From contig BLJB01000333.1 of the NCBI GenBank assembly GCA_013423325.1, positions 62,001 through 126,000 of the forward strand: a stretch of DNA of 64,000 nt, in the 5' to 3' direction. The notes below the pieces were generated by a model, which was not told where the DNA came from, did not search any database, and saw only the letters and a program-made list of their open reading frames with translations. This DNA comes from Usnea hakonensis. Lineage: Eukaryota; Ascomycota; Lecanoromycetes; Lecanorales; Parmeliaceae. The translations under genes were made by a program, and so were the position numbers. Shown here piece by piece: positions 1 through 11,600 of the stretch (its first letter is position 1; each line of letters opens with the position of its first letter).

Positions 1-220
1 TAGCAGCAATGTAACCGTCTCCCAGAGTCTCTCCTTGGAAAAAAAGGCACGAGGGACATGACGGTCAAAATATATGTCGTTCCTGCCGTCAGTGTATCGT
101 AGAACACCCCTACTCTAATGCATGCACGCATGCATCTTCTCAGAGCTCTGGTAGCCGATCATTTCCTACAAATGCTATAGAGCAGAGTCTCCAACACACA
201 TTGGAGAAACTTTCGCTGCA

Positions 221-1873
221 ATGGCCTCTCCATCCCACCATGAATGCTCGTCGGAGGAAGAAGCTCCTTTCCTGGTCCACGGCCCTTCTCTCGTCGAACG
301 AACAACCTCTCCAACCAACCCGTCACCCCGGGATATCCCAGATGTCATACCCCAAATGCAGAATTTCGAGATCATTGACGTCCCAGACGTCCCAGGCATA
401 AAGCCTCGACTTTACGTCTCTCACTTCCTGTCCACATGGAACTCTCGTGTTTTCGAATTTGGTGCCGTACTGTTTTTGGCCCGAATCTTCCCTGGTACCC
501 TTTTACCACCGTCAATATACGCACTTGTGCGTGCTGCATCTGCCATTTGCTTTGCGCCGTTGGTTGGGCGGTACGTCGATCATGGAGATCGTCTCAAGGT
601 CGTAAGACTCTCGATCGTTGGTCAACGAATGGCTGTGATACTATCATGCTTGGGCCTTTGGGCTCTATCTATCTGGGTTTCCGGCTTTCCAAGCCTCAGG
701 CCTTTGCTTATAGCTTTACTAGCTATCCTGGCTTGTGTGGAGAAGCTCTGCTCAATCATGAATCTCATAGCGATCGAGCGGGACTGGGTTGTCATAGTAG
801 CAGAGAACTCTCATTACGGACTAGAAGTCCTGAACTCTCAGATGCGCCGCATTGACCTAATATGCAAGCTCGTTGGCCCTCTCGCTATAGCTTTGGTGGA
901 TGCATATTCTACAACAATAGCGATTGTGACTGTTCTAGGCATGAACGCTCTCTCAGTACCGATAGAATACTTCGCTGTTGCAACCGTCTACAGCAAGATA
1001 TCAGCGCTCCAGGCACGTCCTGATGTCTCGACCAATGTCGATGTTTCATCTGCTACGTCAGAAGTACCTGGAGCATGGCGGCTTGGATCACTCTGTGTGA
1101 CCCAAACTCAGTCTATCTACTACGGAATTGCTAATTACGTTCGCCACCAGGTCTTCCTTCCATCAATAGCGCTCTGTCTCCTCTACTTCACTGTGCTGTC
1201 ATTTTCTGGACAAATGGTGACATATCTTCTCTCCGTAGGTCTATCCTCTGCGCAGGTTGGCGTTCTGAGAACATTGTCGACTGCTATTGAGCTCTCTGCA
1301 ACATGGCTTGCGCCAATAGCCATGAATAGAGTCGGTCCACTTCGAGGGGGGCTATGGTTCATCAATTGGCAAATGTCGTGCCTTGCGGGAGCGATTGCCT
1401 TGTTTTGGGTAGGATGGACACCTTCAGTCGCTGCTTTAGCACTGGTAATTGGAGTGATATTCAGTCGGGTTGGACTTTGGGGGTTTGATTTGTGCGTACA
1501 GATCACCATCCAGGAGGTACAAGTCGCCATCACCGCTCACGATTGGAAGCTGTACTGATGCGCGCCATCTCTCCAGGGGGTCGACGCTGGCTCAAGAGGA
1601 TCCTTCTCCTCTCTTGAAGCTTCTTTTCAAAATCTCTTCGAGCTCTGCTCGTATGCAACGACAGTTGCTTTCTTCCACCCGGAGCAATTCAAGTATCCCG
1701 TGACAATGAGCGTTGTGGCCGTTCTTGTAGCGGGTGGTCTGTACGCAAAGTTTGTGCGAGACAACAGAGGTCATCTGATACATTTTTCAAAATGTATTGG
1801 GGGAAAGAAAGGCGCACGACAACAAGGGCGGAGACAGAGAGGATACATGAACCTGTTGGAACATCCAGGATAG
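221..1873 (+). CDS. Ferroportin-like (SLC40) metal exporter
   Basis: Two exons, 221..1516 and 1577..1873, with a 60-bp phase-0 intron (GTACAA...CTCCAG); the spliced protein has 530 residues. It matches the ferroportin/SLC40 family, multi-spanning carriers that export Fe2+ from the cytosol. Seen in the sequence: the N-terminal LYVSHFLSTWNSRVFEFG block that opens ferroportins, the family-typical QMRRIDLICKLVGPL stretch near residue 205, repeated hydrophobic helices through both halves, and a C-terminal FFHPEQFKYPVTMS region followed by a short basic tail. Without splicing, the first exon would read into a stop just after the conserved Gln-Glu; splicing restores the family C-terminus. The start is the first Met of the long frame. 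No iron-regulatory site was seen nearby. The family call is firm; the substrate in this fungus is inferred. Confidence 0.9.
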
Positions 1874-3065
1874 ACTAGTCTTCGACTAAGAACGTTGGTC
1901 TGAAACCCTTTCCCAAAGACACTTCGCCGTCCCTGGGATTTGCTACGAAATCAGGCCTTCGAAAAGCCGCCTTTCATGTGATTCATATCCAACACTCCTG
2001 ATACAAAAGCAATGATGGATACTGACGAAGGTCGGTCGGAGATGGGTTTGGAGGAAGAGGAATATAAAAAGAAAGTGTAGAGCAAGTGAGAACCATGCAC
2101 ATAGACTTGTAGGAGGGTCGTTATCTTGCGGCTCGACTTGGAAGAGACATGATAGTGTGAAATTGCGAAGGAAAAGGAAGTTACGATTATGCAAAAAGCG
2201 GAATTGCTCTTGAAGAACGAATTTTGACAAAAACAAAGGATTGCCCCCAGACCTTCAGTATGAATTAGTCAAAGAAAATATACGTTGTAATGTGGGGGAA
2301 TTTTACAGATTTGAACTATCGGCCTTTGCATAGATTTTTTTGTACAAGTGCAACGCTCTACCCCTGAGCTATAGGGGCTGTTGCTTTAAAGTCCCCTATT
2401 ACGTTATATCAAGGCAACAAAAAGGCTCGGTTCAAAGCTCTGCCAAGGATCCTCGGATGCGGCCTCCCGTCACTCCTGAGGTGCGTCAGACATTCACGCA
2501 ACGACCGTTGCCTCCGATGGTTCTGTCGCGTTCGAACTTGGATTAAAGACTATTACCCTTCAATCGTCTTTATAATGGAGCCTATGTGTTATGTCCCAAA
2601 CCATTGATTTTTGCCCAGGATGCCCAGATACATGATCCAAGCCAGGCCGCCTCGACCGTATTCCGTGTGCACTTACAGCTCCATCGCATGGACGAGTAAC
2701 TACGAATACGAAGGGATTTTTGATGTTAATCGAAGCTACTGACTACTAATGGGGCTATCAAAGCTATCGCTCGGGGCCCAGTCACATTATTGAAGTGTGT
2801 AGTGAGTTGTCGATCTTCTACGTCAGTGTTTACTTTTTGTCTGCGAGTCCCTGTCATATCGTCATCGTGATCCTGCATTACCACTTCGCCTCCCCTTCTT
2901 CACCATTGAGATTTCTCCTTCTCTTCTCCAAAGCATTACTTATAATGGCTCCTTTCCTCTATCCGTCCCCACCAAACCATCTTCTTTCCCACCTCAAGAG
3001 TCCTCATTTCCCGTCTCAACCAGGCCCACTCAACTCTCCGTCCCTTCACCACCAACTCCTCCACA
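1874..3065. other. Intergenic, ferroportin to NTF2-like gene
   Basis: About 1.2 kb without a supportable protein gene. Short open frames on both strands lack any recognisable family, and no splice pattern joins them. The only structured feature is the tRNA-like sequence at 2297..2378. The 150 bp before 3066 are pyrimidine-rich and probably form the promoter and 5' leader of the next gene. Confidence 0.6.
2297..2378 (-). tRNA. tRNA-Thr(UGU)-like, intron-bearing, probably degenerate
   Basis: Read on the minus strand from 2378 there is a good tRNA 5' half: acceptor GCCCCTA, an A box TAGCTCAGGGG, a D stem GCTC/GAGC, then an anticodon stem TTGCA/TGCAA. The 18-nt loop fits a 7-nt loop with anticodon TGT (Thr) plus an 11-nt A-rich intron just 3' of the anticodon, the standard position. 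A B-box-like AGTTCAAATCT follows. The last 12 bases do not fit: the T stem is only partly paired and the 3' strand of the acceptor stem (expected TAGGGGC) reads AAATTCC, with no pairing to GCCCCTA. A short T run for pol III termination lies about 20 bases further on. Either a pseudogene with a replaced 3' end or a tRNA that is edited or damaged; pseudogene is more likely. Confidence 0.55.
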
Positions 3066-3824
3066 ATGTCCTCAAACAGCAAAATGGAAACCGCCTCCCT
3101 GCCCCCCTCCGCCCCAGGCGAGCACTACGAACCCCGCCAAACTCATCCCTCGGAAGACTACACCCCAGACCCTTCCAAGTCCCTCCCCCTCTCAAAGGAG
3201 CGCCAAGCTCTCGTCGACGACATCCTCGACCTCTACAGCTGCAAACCTACCGTCCAGAAAGTGAGGCGGTATACATCGGACTGCGTCTACGACGATCAAT
3301 TTGTCTATGCGAATGATCGGTATAAGATGGCCGGGCAGTGGTTCGCTCTGCCCAAGCTGTTCAAGGACAGCAAGAATGAGAGATACCAAATTGTCAAGAA
3401 CGAGCCTGGTCTGATCCAGTTCCGAAACGAGCAGGTTGATTCCCCCCTCCTCGGCCGCTTTTCTCTTGAGCTCTTCTTTCCTTCTGCATAACGCTGACTC
3501 GCCCTGCGTTCCTAGTCATGGACCTTCAAAATCATCCCCAAAACCGCCACCATCAACGCCCTTGTCTCCCTCTCCCTTGATCCCTCCACCATCGATAGCG
3601 ACTTCATCCAGGTCAAATACCACAAGGATCAGGCCAACGACAAGGACTACTCGCACGAGGGTCTGGGATTTAGCTTCAAAAAATGGCAAGCGGATCAGGT
3701 CATGAAGCATATGGATAGCCCTGAGGTGCTGGAGTTCAAGGCGGATGAAGGGGCGGGGAAGGAGCATGTGAGGAAGTATGGGAGTGGGGCTGCTGAGGGC
3801 AATGCGCCGACTAAGGACTTGTAG
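3066..3824 (+). CDS. NTF2-like fold protein, conserved hypothetical
   Basis: Two exons, 3066..3434 and 3516..3824 (81-bp intron, GTTGAT...CCTAG, phase 0), giving 225 residues. The N-terminus (about 45 residues) is Pro/Ser-rich and probably unstructured. From residue 45 on it has the look of the SnoaL/NTF2-like superfamily: helix ERQALVDDILDLYSCKP, then VRRYTSDCVYDDQFVYANDRYKMAGQW, and after the intron a strand-rich half (WTFKIIPKTATINALVSL, DFIQVKYHKD). The end is a charged helix and short tail. Such fungal proteins are single-copy and of unknown role; no catalytic residues can be named. The start at 3066 has an ACAATG context and lies just before the conserved part. Function is not inferred beyond the fold. 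Confidence 0.75.
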
Positions 3825-5026
3825 TGGAGGGGGCTTCCCGGCCTGGGTGTCGTGATGTAATGCTCGTCATTTTATCTAGCAGCCGGAACAGACCCTTCTA
3901 CTTGTATTCGAGTGACCCGTGCCGTAGAATTGATTGCGGACATGGCACGGCACCATGCCTACCATCATGCGAGTCATTCGCGTAAAAAGATTGAAGTCAC
4001 GTTGCAGGACAAAATTCACGTATCGTTTGAGGACTCAGGGAGACTCATTCCCTTGAAACATGTCTTCCTATTCAAAATGAACTGTCTATGGAGAAACATC
4101 GAATTACATCGAATTTCGATTTGAGCCTACCTGTATTGTCTCTACCGACACACCCATTCACATACGGCTATTTCGCGCTTCTCTCCCAAAAGTCTTGAAC
4201 CTCCACCTTGAATCTCCACGCGCTACTCTCATGCCTCTTGATGAAAAGAGAAACTGCTAGCCGCTCCTGGAAAACTCAATCGCCAGGTGGCGGCGTTCTT
4301 CATACTTGACGTGGATATCCTGATATTGCTGCAACTGTCGCCCAGAGATTGGTACAGAAGAAGTCGTCCGAGGATGGTGATCATATGAAATTTTCAAGAT
4401 GTTTTGGCGACAATGGGTCTCGACCTTTTTGGGTATTGATGATGAGTTCTCTCAAGGTTTTGCAGAGAGCTTTGCTGGCACAACCAATGTCGACGCTGTT
4501 GTAGGCTTGAAGGAGCGAGTGGCGAACGTCGGACTATGGAGGCCTCGGATTTCGGGATTGATCGCAGCTTTGCCAGGGGTGTTGTTAGTCTTTCTATCGC
4601 AGCGACAGCCATGATGTTCAATCAAGCCATGGCCATTTAGAGAAGAAGATTCTTATTGGTGTGATCTCTGTTGAGCTCAGGATTCCTTTCCGACACATGT
4701 TGACGTCTTCTCGCTGGCGTACAACCCAATCATAGCCCATTGGCACCTTATCGTCCCGCAGACCTCACTGCCCAAAAATCAAATTCATGGCTCCTCATGC
4801 GGGTATGCTGACGTCTTATATCCTCGCCTTAAGTATCCACACCTGTGTTGCTGGACGATTTTGATGTTGTCGTCTCCGAAAGTCGCTTTGCCTCTGTAAT
4901 ACAACTCCATTAGTAGGCGCTGAAGTTGCATTGCTACAGCCTGGATCAATCAAACCGCACGCGAGTCTACATAATCCTCTCGAATGTGCCAATGCAACAG
5001 AGTGCTTCGAACGCTGCCAACGCCTT
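3825..5026. other. Intergenic, NTF2-like gene to ATP12 (convergent)
   Basis: About 1.2 kb between the 3' ends of two convergent genes. Overlapping frames around 4394..4621 on both strands (71-75 codons) look like chance: no family resemblance, no splice continuation, no coding asymmetry. I see no tRNA, repeat or element here. Confidence 0.5.
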
Positions 5027-6265
5027 CTATGGTGAATTCGTATTTCCCGTCCCGCTCACGGCCAGTATAACACTCCCAAACTGTCTCTTCAAGTCCTCTT
5101 TGTCCACATCGTGACTATCCTCGACCTCCCCCCATCGCCCAGTTTGCCAGATGACCTCTTGACTGCACGCCTTGGTAGCCTCTTCGATACCGAACCTTCC
5201 TGATGCATCGCCTTGGGTCTCTCCCAATTGCAAATATTCGCTCCACTCGCAGACCAATCGAGCTGCAACGCACAGACTTTTGCCAGCCAATACCGCTCTC
5301 TCTAGGCCCACAAGCTCCCAAGCTGGTAAGCCGGCCATCCATCCTTTGATGACAGCGCGCGTCGCCGCAGGCTGTGAGGTTGGCAGTATAGACCCATTGT
5401 TAAGAGCAGGTTTCAATTCAACACCTGGCCATACTGTTTGTGTAAGATACGACAGGATCGGTCTTGCAGTCCGGATTTGCAGGTCTCTCAATGACTCTCC
5501 TCTGACATCCTTATCTGAGGTATCTGTGGATGTAGATTCGGGAGCCCAGCAAAGCAGCGTGTCAGTATCAAGATATCGTAGCAACGTATTTATGATGTCA
5601 TAGCGAATTCCTGTCCCAGAAGATGCGGCATGCTGATCCTCTCCATCTTTGAGTCCAAGGACATGGGCTCGGGCGCTGAGCGAGGTCAACGGTATAAGAT
5701 GAGAACGGGTAGCCTGTTGGGCAGAGACAAGAAGGTCCCACTCTAGAGCTAGCGCTGTTGCAAGATACGGCTTTGAGTGCGGGATGGTGAGAGGTTCTTT
5801 AGTCGTAGGATTGCGAAGAGGACGAGTGTCGAGGTTGACTAGATAATTGCTTTCTGCCGAGTATCAGACATGTCAACTGTTGGCTTTCTGCAAATATGAT
5901 CCAGAAGTTGAGGTGCAATTGAGCGCACTAAGATCAGTCATACCATCATCCTTCTGCACACTCACATCTTTCCAAAATCTCTTTCTGATAGCTGTTCCAG
6001 GCTTCATCTGAGTTGCTCGCATATCTTGTCCGCGCTTGAGTAACTCGGCTTGCCGCCGGCGGCGATCGACTCGTTCGCCATATTGGGATGCTGCGGGTTG
6101 TGGGGCTGCTGGGGGAGGCCCAGTGGCCGTGATGGGCAGAGGATTGGCGTTTCGAGAAGTAGTAGTGTGGAGGCATTGGACGAGCGCGGGAACATGGGGG
6201 TTAGACACGGCCTTGTGTGATATACGAAGCAGCGGTGAAGGTTGCAATTGTACAATTCGCTGCAT
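5027..6265 (-). CDS. ATP12: ATP12, F1-ATPase alpha-subunit assembly chaperone
   Basis: Two exons on the minus strand, 6265..5944 and 5853..5027, joined across a 90-bp intron (GTATGA...CGGCAG); 382 residues. ATP12 is a mitochondrial matrix chaperone that binds free F1 alpha subunit during ATP synthase assembly. The N-terminus (MQRIVQLQPSPLLRIS) is basic and Ser/Leu-rich, as expected for a mitochondrial presequence. The conserved block starts at RKRFWKDVSV, runs through the splice (KDDESNYLVNLDTRPLRNPTTKEPL), and continues with SLSARA and, near the C-terminus, LSLCVAARLVCEW-type helices. The exon 2 frame is open through the splice; the intron holds stops in that frame. It is divergent from the BTB gene at 6591, sharing a 325-bp upstream region. 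Confidence 0.88.
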
Positions 6266-6362
6266 AGTCGTCTTTCTTGGGGTATGCTGAATACGAAGTA
6301 CTCTGCTTGCCACCTGCTGTGAGATTGGGATGTACAGAATTGTATGAACATTGTACGGAGGT

Positions 6363-6478
6363 TCGGCACCAAAAGTCCTGCCACAAAGCCCTAACCCTAT
6401 ATTCGGAAGACGGCCCCAGTTTTGGGTGTAGAGCATTATCCGAAGAGTCTTGGCATGTTGCAGGACTTTTGGTGCCGA
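6363..6478. repeat. Perfect 19-bp inverted repeat, 78-bp spacer
   Basis: The left arm 6363..6381 (TCGGCACCAAAAGTCCTGC) is the exact reverse complement of 6460..6478. The pair lies in the shared upstream region of ATP12 and the BTB gene. No target-site duplication is seen outside the arms. It could be paired regulatory sites, a hairpin-forming element or the ends of a tiny decayed MITE. Confidence 0.85.
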
Positions 6479-6590
6479 CACATTCATTCACGCGATCGAT
6501 GGATCTTTCAATACTTTACCTTCTTACTTTACATTCGATCTACCGACCGAAGCTTCGTCACAATAATCTCACAGCGTCATAATAAGTATT

Positions 6591-7647
6591 ATGCCAAAGC
6601 GAAAATACAGCACCGGTGATCCGTCTGACATGGCCAACGGACTTGAAGATACCCGTACAGGTCCAGTAACGCTCGTAATCGACCCTGAAGGTGACTTGTA
6701 CATGAAGCTCGACACTGGAAGTTTAAAAGTTTCTCGCAAAACCCTTTCCCTTTCCTCTCCAGTCTTCCTTGCCATGTTCGGGGCAAGTTCAAAATTCAAA
6801 GAGACAACAGACAAGACCCTCGACGATGAGGGTGTCCAGATCGTCACGTTCGATGACGATAACTTTGAAATGATGGCCATCATAGCCAGAATCATGCATC
6901 TTCAAAGTGACGTCGTCCCTGGTACCCTAACATTCAAGCAGCTATACCAGGTTGCAGTATTATGTGACAAGTACGATCTGAAGAGATGCCTTGGGCCTTG
7001 GGTAGGTGTTTGGACCGCCCCGTACCTTGACTGCTATGCGAGGCAAGGATACGAGGAGTGGCTTTTCATGTCCATAGTCTTTCGATATGGTGGTCTCTTC
7101 AAGGAGGTTACACGACATGTTATTATCAATAGCTCAGAGCTTTCCGAGCAGGGCACACTTGTCACCACGTCTGGGTTCGATTTAAGCGAGGGCATATCTT
7201 CGACTATCTTAGGTGAGTGAAATCACGAGGCGCTAAAGCTTAAGCAAGCCCTGAATGCGGATAGATCGAATCACGAAGTCAAGGGCAGAAGTTATGTTCG
7301 TGATCCAAGATCTTTACTGGCAGGAACTCGGCAAGTTGCGACGCAGTAACACCGAACGCGTCTGCAAGGTTGGCGGCGTGAATGTCGCCAAATGTGATGC
7401 TATTAATCTCGGCTGCCTATATCAGCAGTTTCCAGAGCTTCAAGATCCTCGACGAACTACGGGCGCCTGCCGTAAGACCGTCATGAGCATGTTTGATGCT
7501 GCTACAGGCATTCTGGAATTGAGCGGAGCGCTGATCTTCAAGTTTGGAGACCATAGATCTTGCGCCGTGGGTTCTCGTCTCGCATCTGAGGCGAAGAAGC
7601 TGCTTGACGCTGTGGAGGGGCTGGACTTGAATGGCATTGCCTGCTAG
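6591..7647 (+). CDS. BTB/POZ domain protein
   Basis: Two exons, 6591..7212 and 7265..7647, with a 52-bp intron (GTGAGT...GATAG, phase 1); 334 residues. Residues about 25-130 carry a fungal-type BTB/POZ domain: LVIDPEGDLYMKLDTGSLKVSRKTLSLSSPVFLAMFG followed by a Glu/Asp-rich strand and a helix ending in QLYQVAVLCDKYDLKRCLGPWV. BTB domains mediate dimerisation and can recruit cullin-3 ligases. The remainder (WTAPYL, LFMSIVFRYGGLFKEVTRHVIINSS) matches the C-terminal layout of the lineage-expanded fungal BTB proteins, in which no second domain is recognised. The extension after the intron is needed for a full-length member. Target and function are unknown. Confidence 0.85.
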
Positions 7648-8638
7648 CATAGAAGTGATAAACGGTAACCCGCTCCTCGTTCGTCATAGTCACTGTAGAA
7701 TAACGAATATTCCACCGTATCTCTGCTAATTCTGTCTAGGATGGTATTCGCCATCTCGTGTCCTGACATAGCCCAATTCTTTAGTGTCTCAATGGGCTCG
7801 TAGGATGGATTGTTCGGCTCTTTGGATTCCATCACATTCGATTGGCCCAGAAGCCTTTGCGCCTGCTCTCAATGTACAGGGTCAAAAGCAGCACTCTGAG
7901 AGAAAAGCCGCTAGTGGTGAGCAGCAGATGCGTACCCAATCGATGAGGTGTTGATGCTCCACTGGACTCACGTCAATCGCCAAGTGTGACCTGCCATTGA
8001 TCCTAAGATCCTCCGCTCCGCTAACAGTCTTTCATATAGCCTGTCTCGCAGAGACATCTCCCAGCAGCATTCGAGGAATTCTAGCGCAATCGTTCGTTAC
8101 ACTTGCAGGTCCAGGCCCCGTCAAAACAGGGCTTGTCAGTTGTCAATGAACCGCAAATTCGCTTTTGCCAGTATCCTGTCCGGAAATATAGGAATTATGG
8201 ATTGCAAATTTGAACGCCCGAGGTCGCAAACCTTAGCGTGCTGAATTATCCACGGCCTGCTACTTTAATGTATAAGTACCCTACTTCACTGTAAAATCTA
8301 GACCGCGTTCGTTCCCCAATCAATGAGTTGTGGGAAAGTGAGTGCAATTCAAGCAAGACAGACTGCAGCTTTTAGACAGGATAAGGTAGCTACAAAGCTA
8401 GCCGTAAAGAGCCTAGTGTGCTGTACTTTACCTTACCTTACCTTACCTCACCATTGGATGATGGTCTAGAGTAAAAGTTTCACTATTAGGACTACTCTTA
8501 CATATCTCTTCTTTCTTCAAACCCTCACATCATTGTTCCACCCATCAATTTCGACCCATATGCCTTAACCAACCACTCACCCTTTTCTCCTATCCAGATT
8601 GGTGTATAGTCTGCTCATCCCATGCTCCTTACGCCATC
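7648..8638. other. Intergenic and OSH1 5' region
   Basis: Nearly 1 kb upstream of OSH1 with no coding signal. It contains a short pentanucleotide array, CCTTA repeated four times at 8427..8452, of a kind that recurs in other gene-free stretches of this window (about 49441, 49986, 52230, 57471 and 59211). The pyrimidine-rich last 100 bp before 8639 look like core promoter and leader. Confidence 0.5.
8427..8452. repeat. CCTTA pentanucleotide microsatellite
   Basis: A run of TTACC/CCTTA units, four nearly perfect copies, about 190 bp upstream of the OSH1 start. The same motif recurs in short arrays in other intergenic stretches. Confidence 0.85.
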
Positions 8639-11600
8639 ATGTCGAACAAAGGCGCAGAAGGGTAAGTCACAAGTCTTCTAACAAAGACTTTTCCCCTTCC
8701 CAGTGCTCTGGTTTCCGATCAAAATCCGATTGACGGAACTTTGCCTTAGCCATAAACGCTCCAAATCTGCTCTAGCCATGTCGTTACTTCACCGAGATAA
8801 ATCAAAAACCATCGACACCGACGGCGAATCTAGTATGGCTGGCTCTGACGCTGGCTCCGAACCGCCCTCCCCGACGATCGGTGCCCCATCCGCCCATCAT
8901 TCCCTTGGGGGCCTTCGCTCTTCTCGCCATAAAACGAAGACGACGAGCGGTAGTTCTGTTATCGAGAACCCCAGTCCCAGCACCGCTGCCTTGACTCGAG
9001 ATGCTGCCGTTCAACAACAGGATACCGGCCCTACGATCCAACAATCTGTCAGGATGTTCAAGCTGTTCGAGATTCTTCGAAGTGGAGATAGTGCAGCAAT
9101 TGCCAAAACTGTGACCGAGACATCTACCATGCCCACTATCAGTGAGGACGCCGAACAGGGCGCAGCAGCTGGGACGGGGACTTTGGAGGGCACGACAATC
9201 CTACACTTAGCAATCCAATGCGCCGATCCCTCTGTGGTTGAGCAGATATTGTCTGTCGCCAAGGCTACACCGGGCGCTAGCATAGATATAAATGCGCGAG
9301 ATCGGGATGGGAACACCCCTCTCCACCTCGCTTCTATGCTCGGGCGACCTACAACCGTGCGCCTGCTACTGGAACAACCCGATGTCAATGATTCTCTCAT
9401 GAATTACCAAAGTCGCTCTGCATTAGACCTCGCTAAGACACCAGACATTTTTCAGCAATTACAACTTTCTCGCTCACTGTTTGTCGATACAACCGTCAAA
9501 GACATTCAGAAGCTCGTGAGCAAGCAAAATTATGATCAGCTCCAAGCTGTCCTTGAGGACTCACGTGTTGAAAGTCTCCTCGACGTCAACGGGGGAGAGC
9601 TTGCGACAGATCCCAGTACCATTGAGACAGGAGGGACGTTACTACATGAAGCTGCGCGCAAGAGAGATATTAATCTGATACAGTTGCTGCTAATGCATGG
9701 AGCTGACCCTTTTCGTCGAGACCGCAGAGGCAAGCTCCCCCAAGACGTCACCAAAGATGACAGGACGCGAAGTATTCTGAGAAAGTCGCCTGCTGCCGCT
9801 GCAGCTCAAAGAGGCATCCAAGAGAAGGCGATCCTCGGCAGTGGTTCTGCTCAGAGCCCAGATAACGCGCCTGGTGGAAAGGATGCTCGGGAGATGAAAG
9901 GCTACTTGAAGAAGTGGACCAATTACACATCTGGGTACAAATTGAGGTGGTTCGTATTGGAAGACGGGGTGCTGAGCTATTATAAACATCAGGATGACGC
10001 TGGTTCAGCATGCCGTGGAGCCATCAATATGCGCATTGCCAAGCTCTACATGGATCCTAAAGATAAGACCAACTTTGAGATACAGGGAAAATCATCTGTC
10101 AAATACCACCTGAAAGCAAATCATGTTGTGGAAGCCAAGAGGTGGTTTTGGGCGCTAAACAATGCAATTCAATGGACCAAAGACGAAGCCAAAGAAAACG
10201 AAAGGCAGAAACAACAAAAGGAAGAGATGCTGCGTCAAGCTAAAGCAGGACAATTGCCACATCTTGCGGATGAACCAAAAGAGCCCGGAACCGCGGATGC
10301 GTCTAGACTCAGTGGCAAAGGCCTTACCCCTGCCACCACAGTGGGTGTTCCTCTTACAGCGTCTTCATCACGGTTATCGTTCCAAGAGTCCACGTTGGAG
10401 GATGAGGAGGGCTCAATGTACGATTCATACGAACCCGGCGCTGCGGACAGGGAATTCAATCGTCCAGAGAGGGCCGGACAGACAGCCGCAATCGCTGGTG
10501 ACCTGGACGACGAAGAAGAGTATGGAGATGATGCCAGTGATCATGAAATCCAACCCCTCAGCAAGGACGCTTTCAATATCACTGCCCACTCTGCCAGTCT
10601 GCAGCTCAGGCTTCTGGCTCAAGTTTCGGCGGCGCTGCAAGCGGAGAGCTCGAAGGGTCAAGCCGTGTCTATCTCCGATCCTACTGTCAAACAGGCTCTA
10701 TCAACCTATGAATCTGCAGTTGCTAGTCTCCAAGGCCTGGTTGGTGACTTGCTTAAAATCTCTCGTGACCGGGATGCGTACTGGCAATATCGATTAGATC
10801 GGGAAGCAGACGTACGAAGGCTATGGGAAGACAGTATGGTACGTAAATATAAAAATAGGCGCTTGGTAGCAGAGTCATTCTGCTCGGCGCACCTTTTGGA
10901 GGCATATCTGAGGCGCTGGCCCCTCCCTGCACTCATTCAGACGCATTGACGCTAGACTATCTCATGATCAGTGGAAGGCTGACCCTCACTTCTTCACAGG
11001 CCAGGGTCGCAAAGGAACAGGAAGAGCTCGAGGGCCGCATTGGCGAGTCAGAAGAGAAACGAAAACGCACGAAGCGAGCCCTAAAAGAGGCTTTGGAAGG
11101 GACTTCAGACTCTATTGCGCCAAGCGGGGGCCTGTCTCAAGATGAAGGCCAGGTTTCAGCAAGCCCGGACAAGCTTCGATTGGACCAGCAAAGCCCTGCT
11201 CGTCCCCGTACAAAATCGATTGGCTTCAGAGAACCAGGGAGGCGGAAGTCTACGATTGCAGATCTTACAAATCTCTCCGATTCGGATTCCGATGATAACG
11301 AGGAGTTTTTTGATGCTGTAGATGCGGGCGAGGTGGAAGTTGTAGACACAATGCCACCGTCGAGCCCGCAACCCATTCCTGAGAACGAGATGAGTGATCT
11401 CAAGAAACCTTCCCAAGGTCGAGACCTCCGAGAAGAAAAGCTGGCAGATATTAATGCTTCATTCAAAGGATACGAAGATCCCGTTCGCAAGCGATTCAAA
11501 ATGGAAGCCGACAATAGACCAAAGATCTCTCTCTGGGTATCTACCCTTTAAGAATGCGATTTCAACAGCCGCTGACGTGGACCTAGGGCATCCTCAAATC

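Noticed and set aside
2450..2545. Second tRNA suggested by GCGTTCGAACTTGG
   Set aside because: There is a B-box-like sequence but no A box or cloverleaf stems upstream.
4394..4621. Overlapping 71- and 75-codon frames on both strands
   Set aside because: Antisense to each other, no family resemblance and no promoter or splice pattern.
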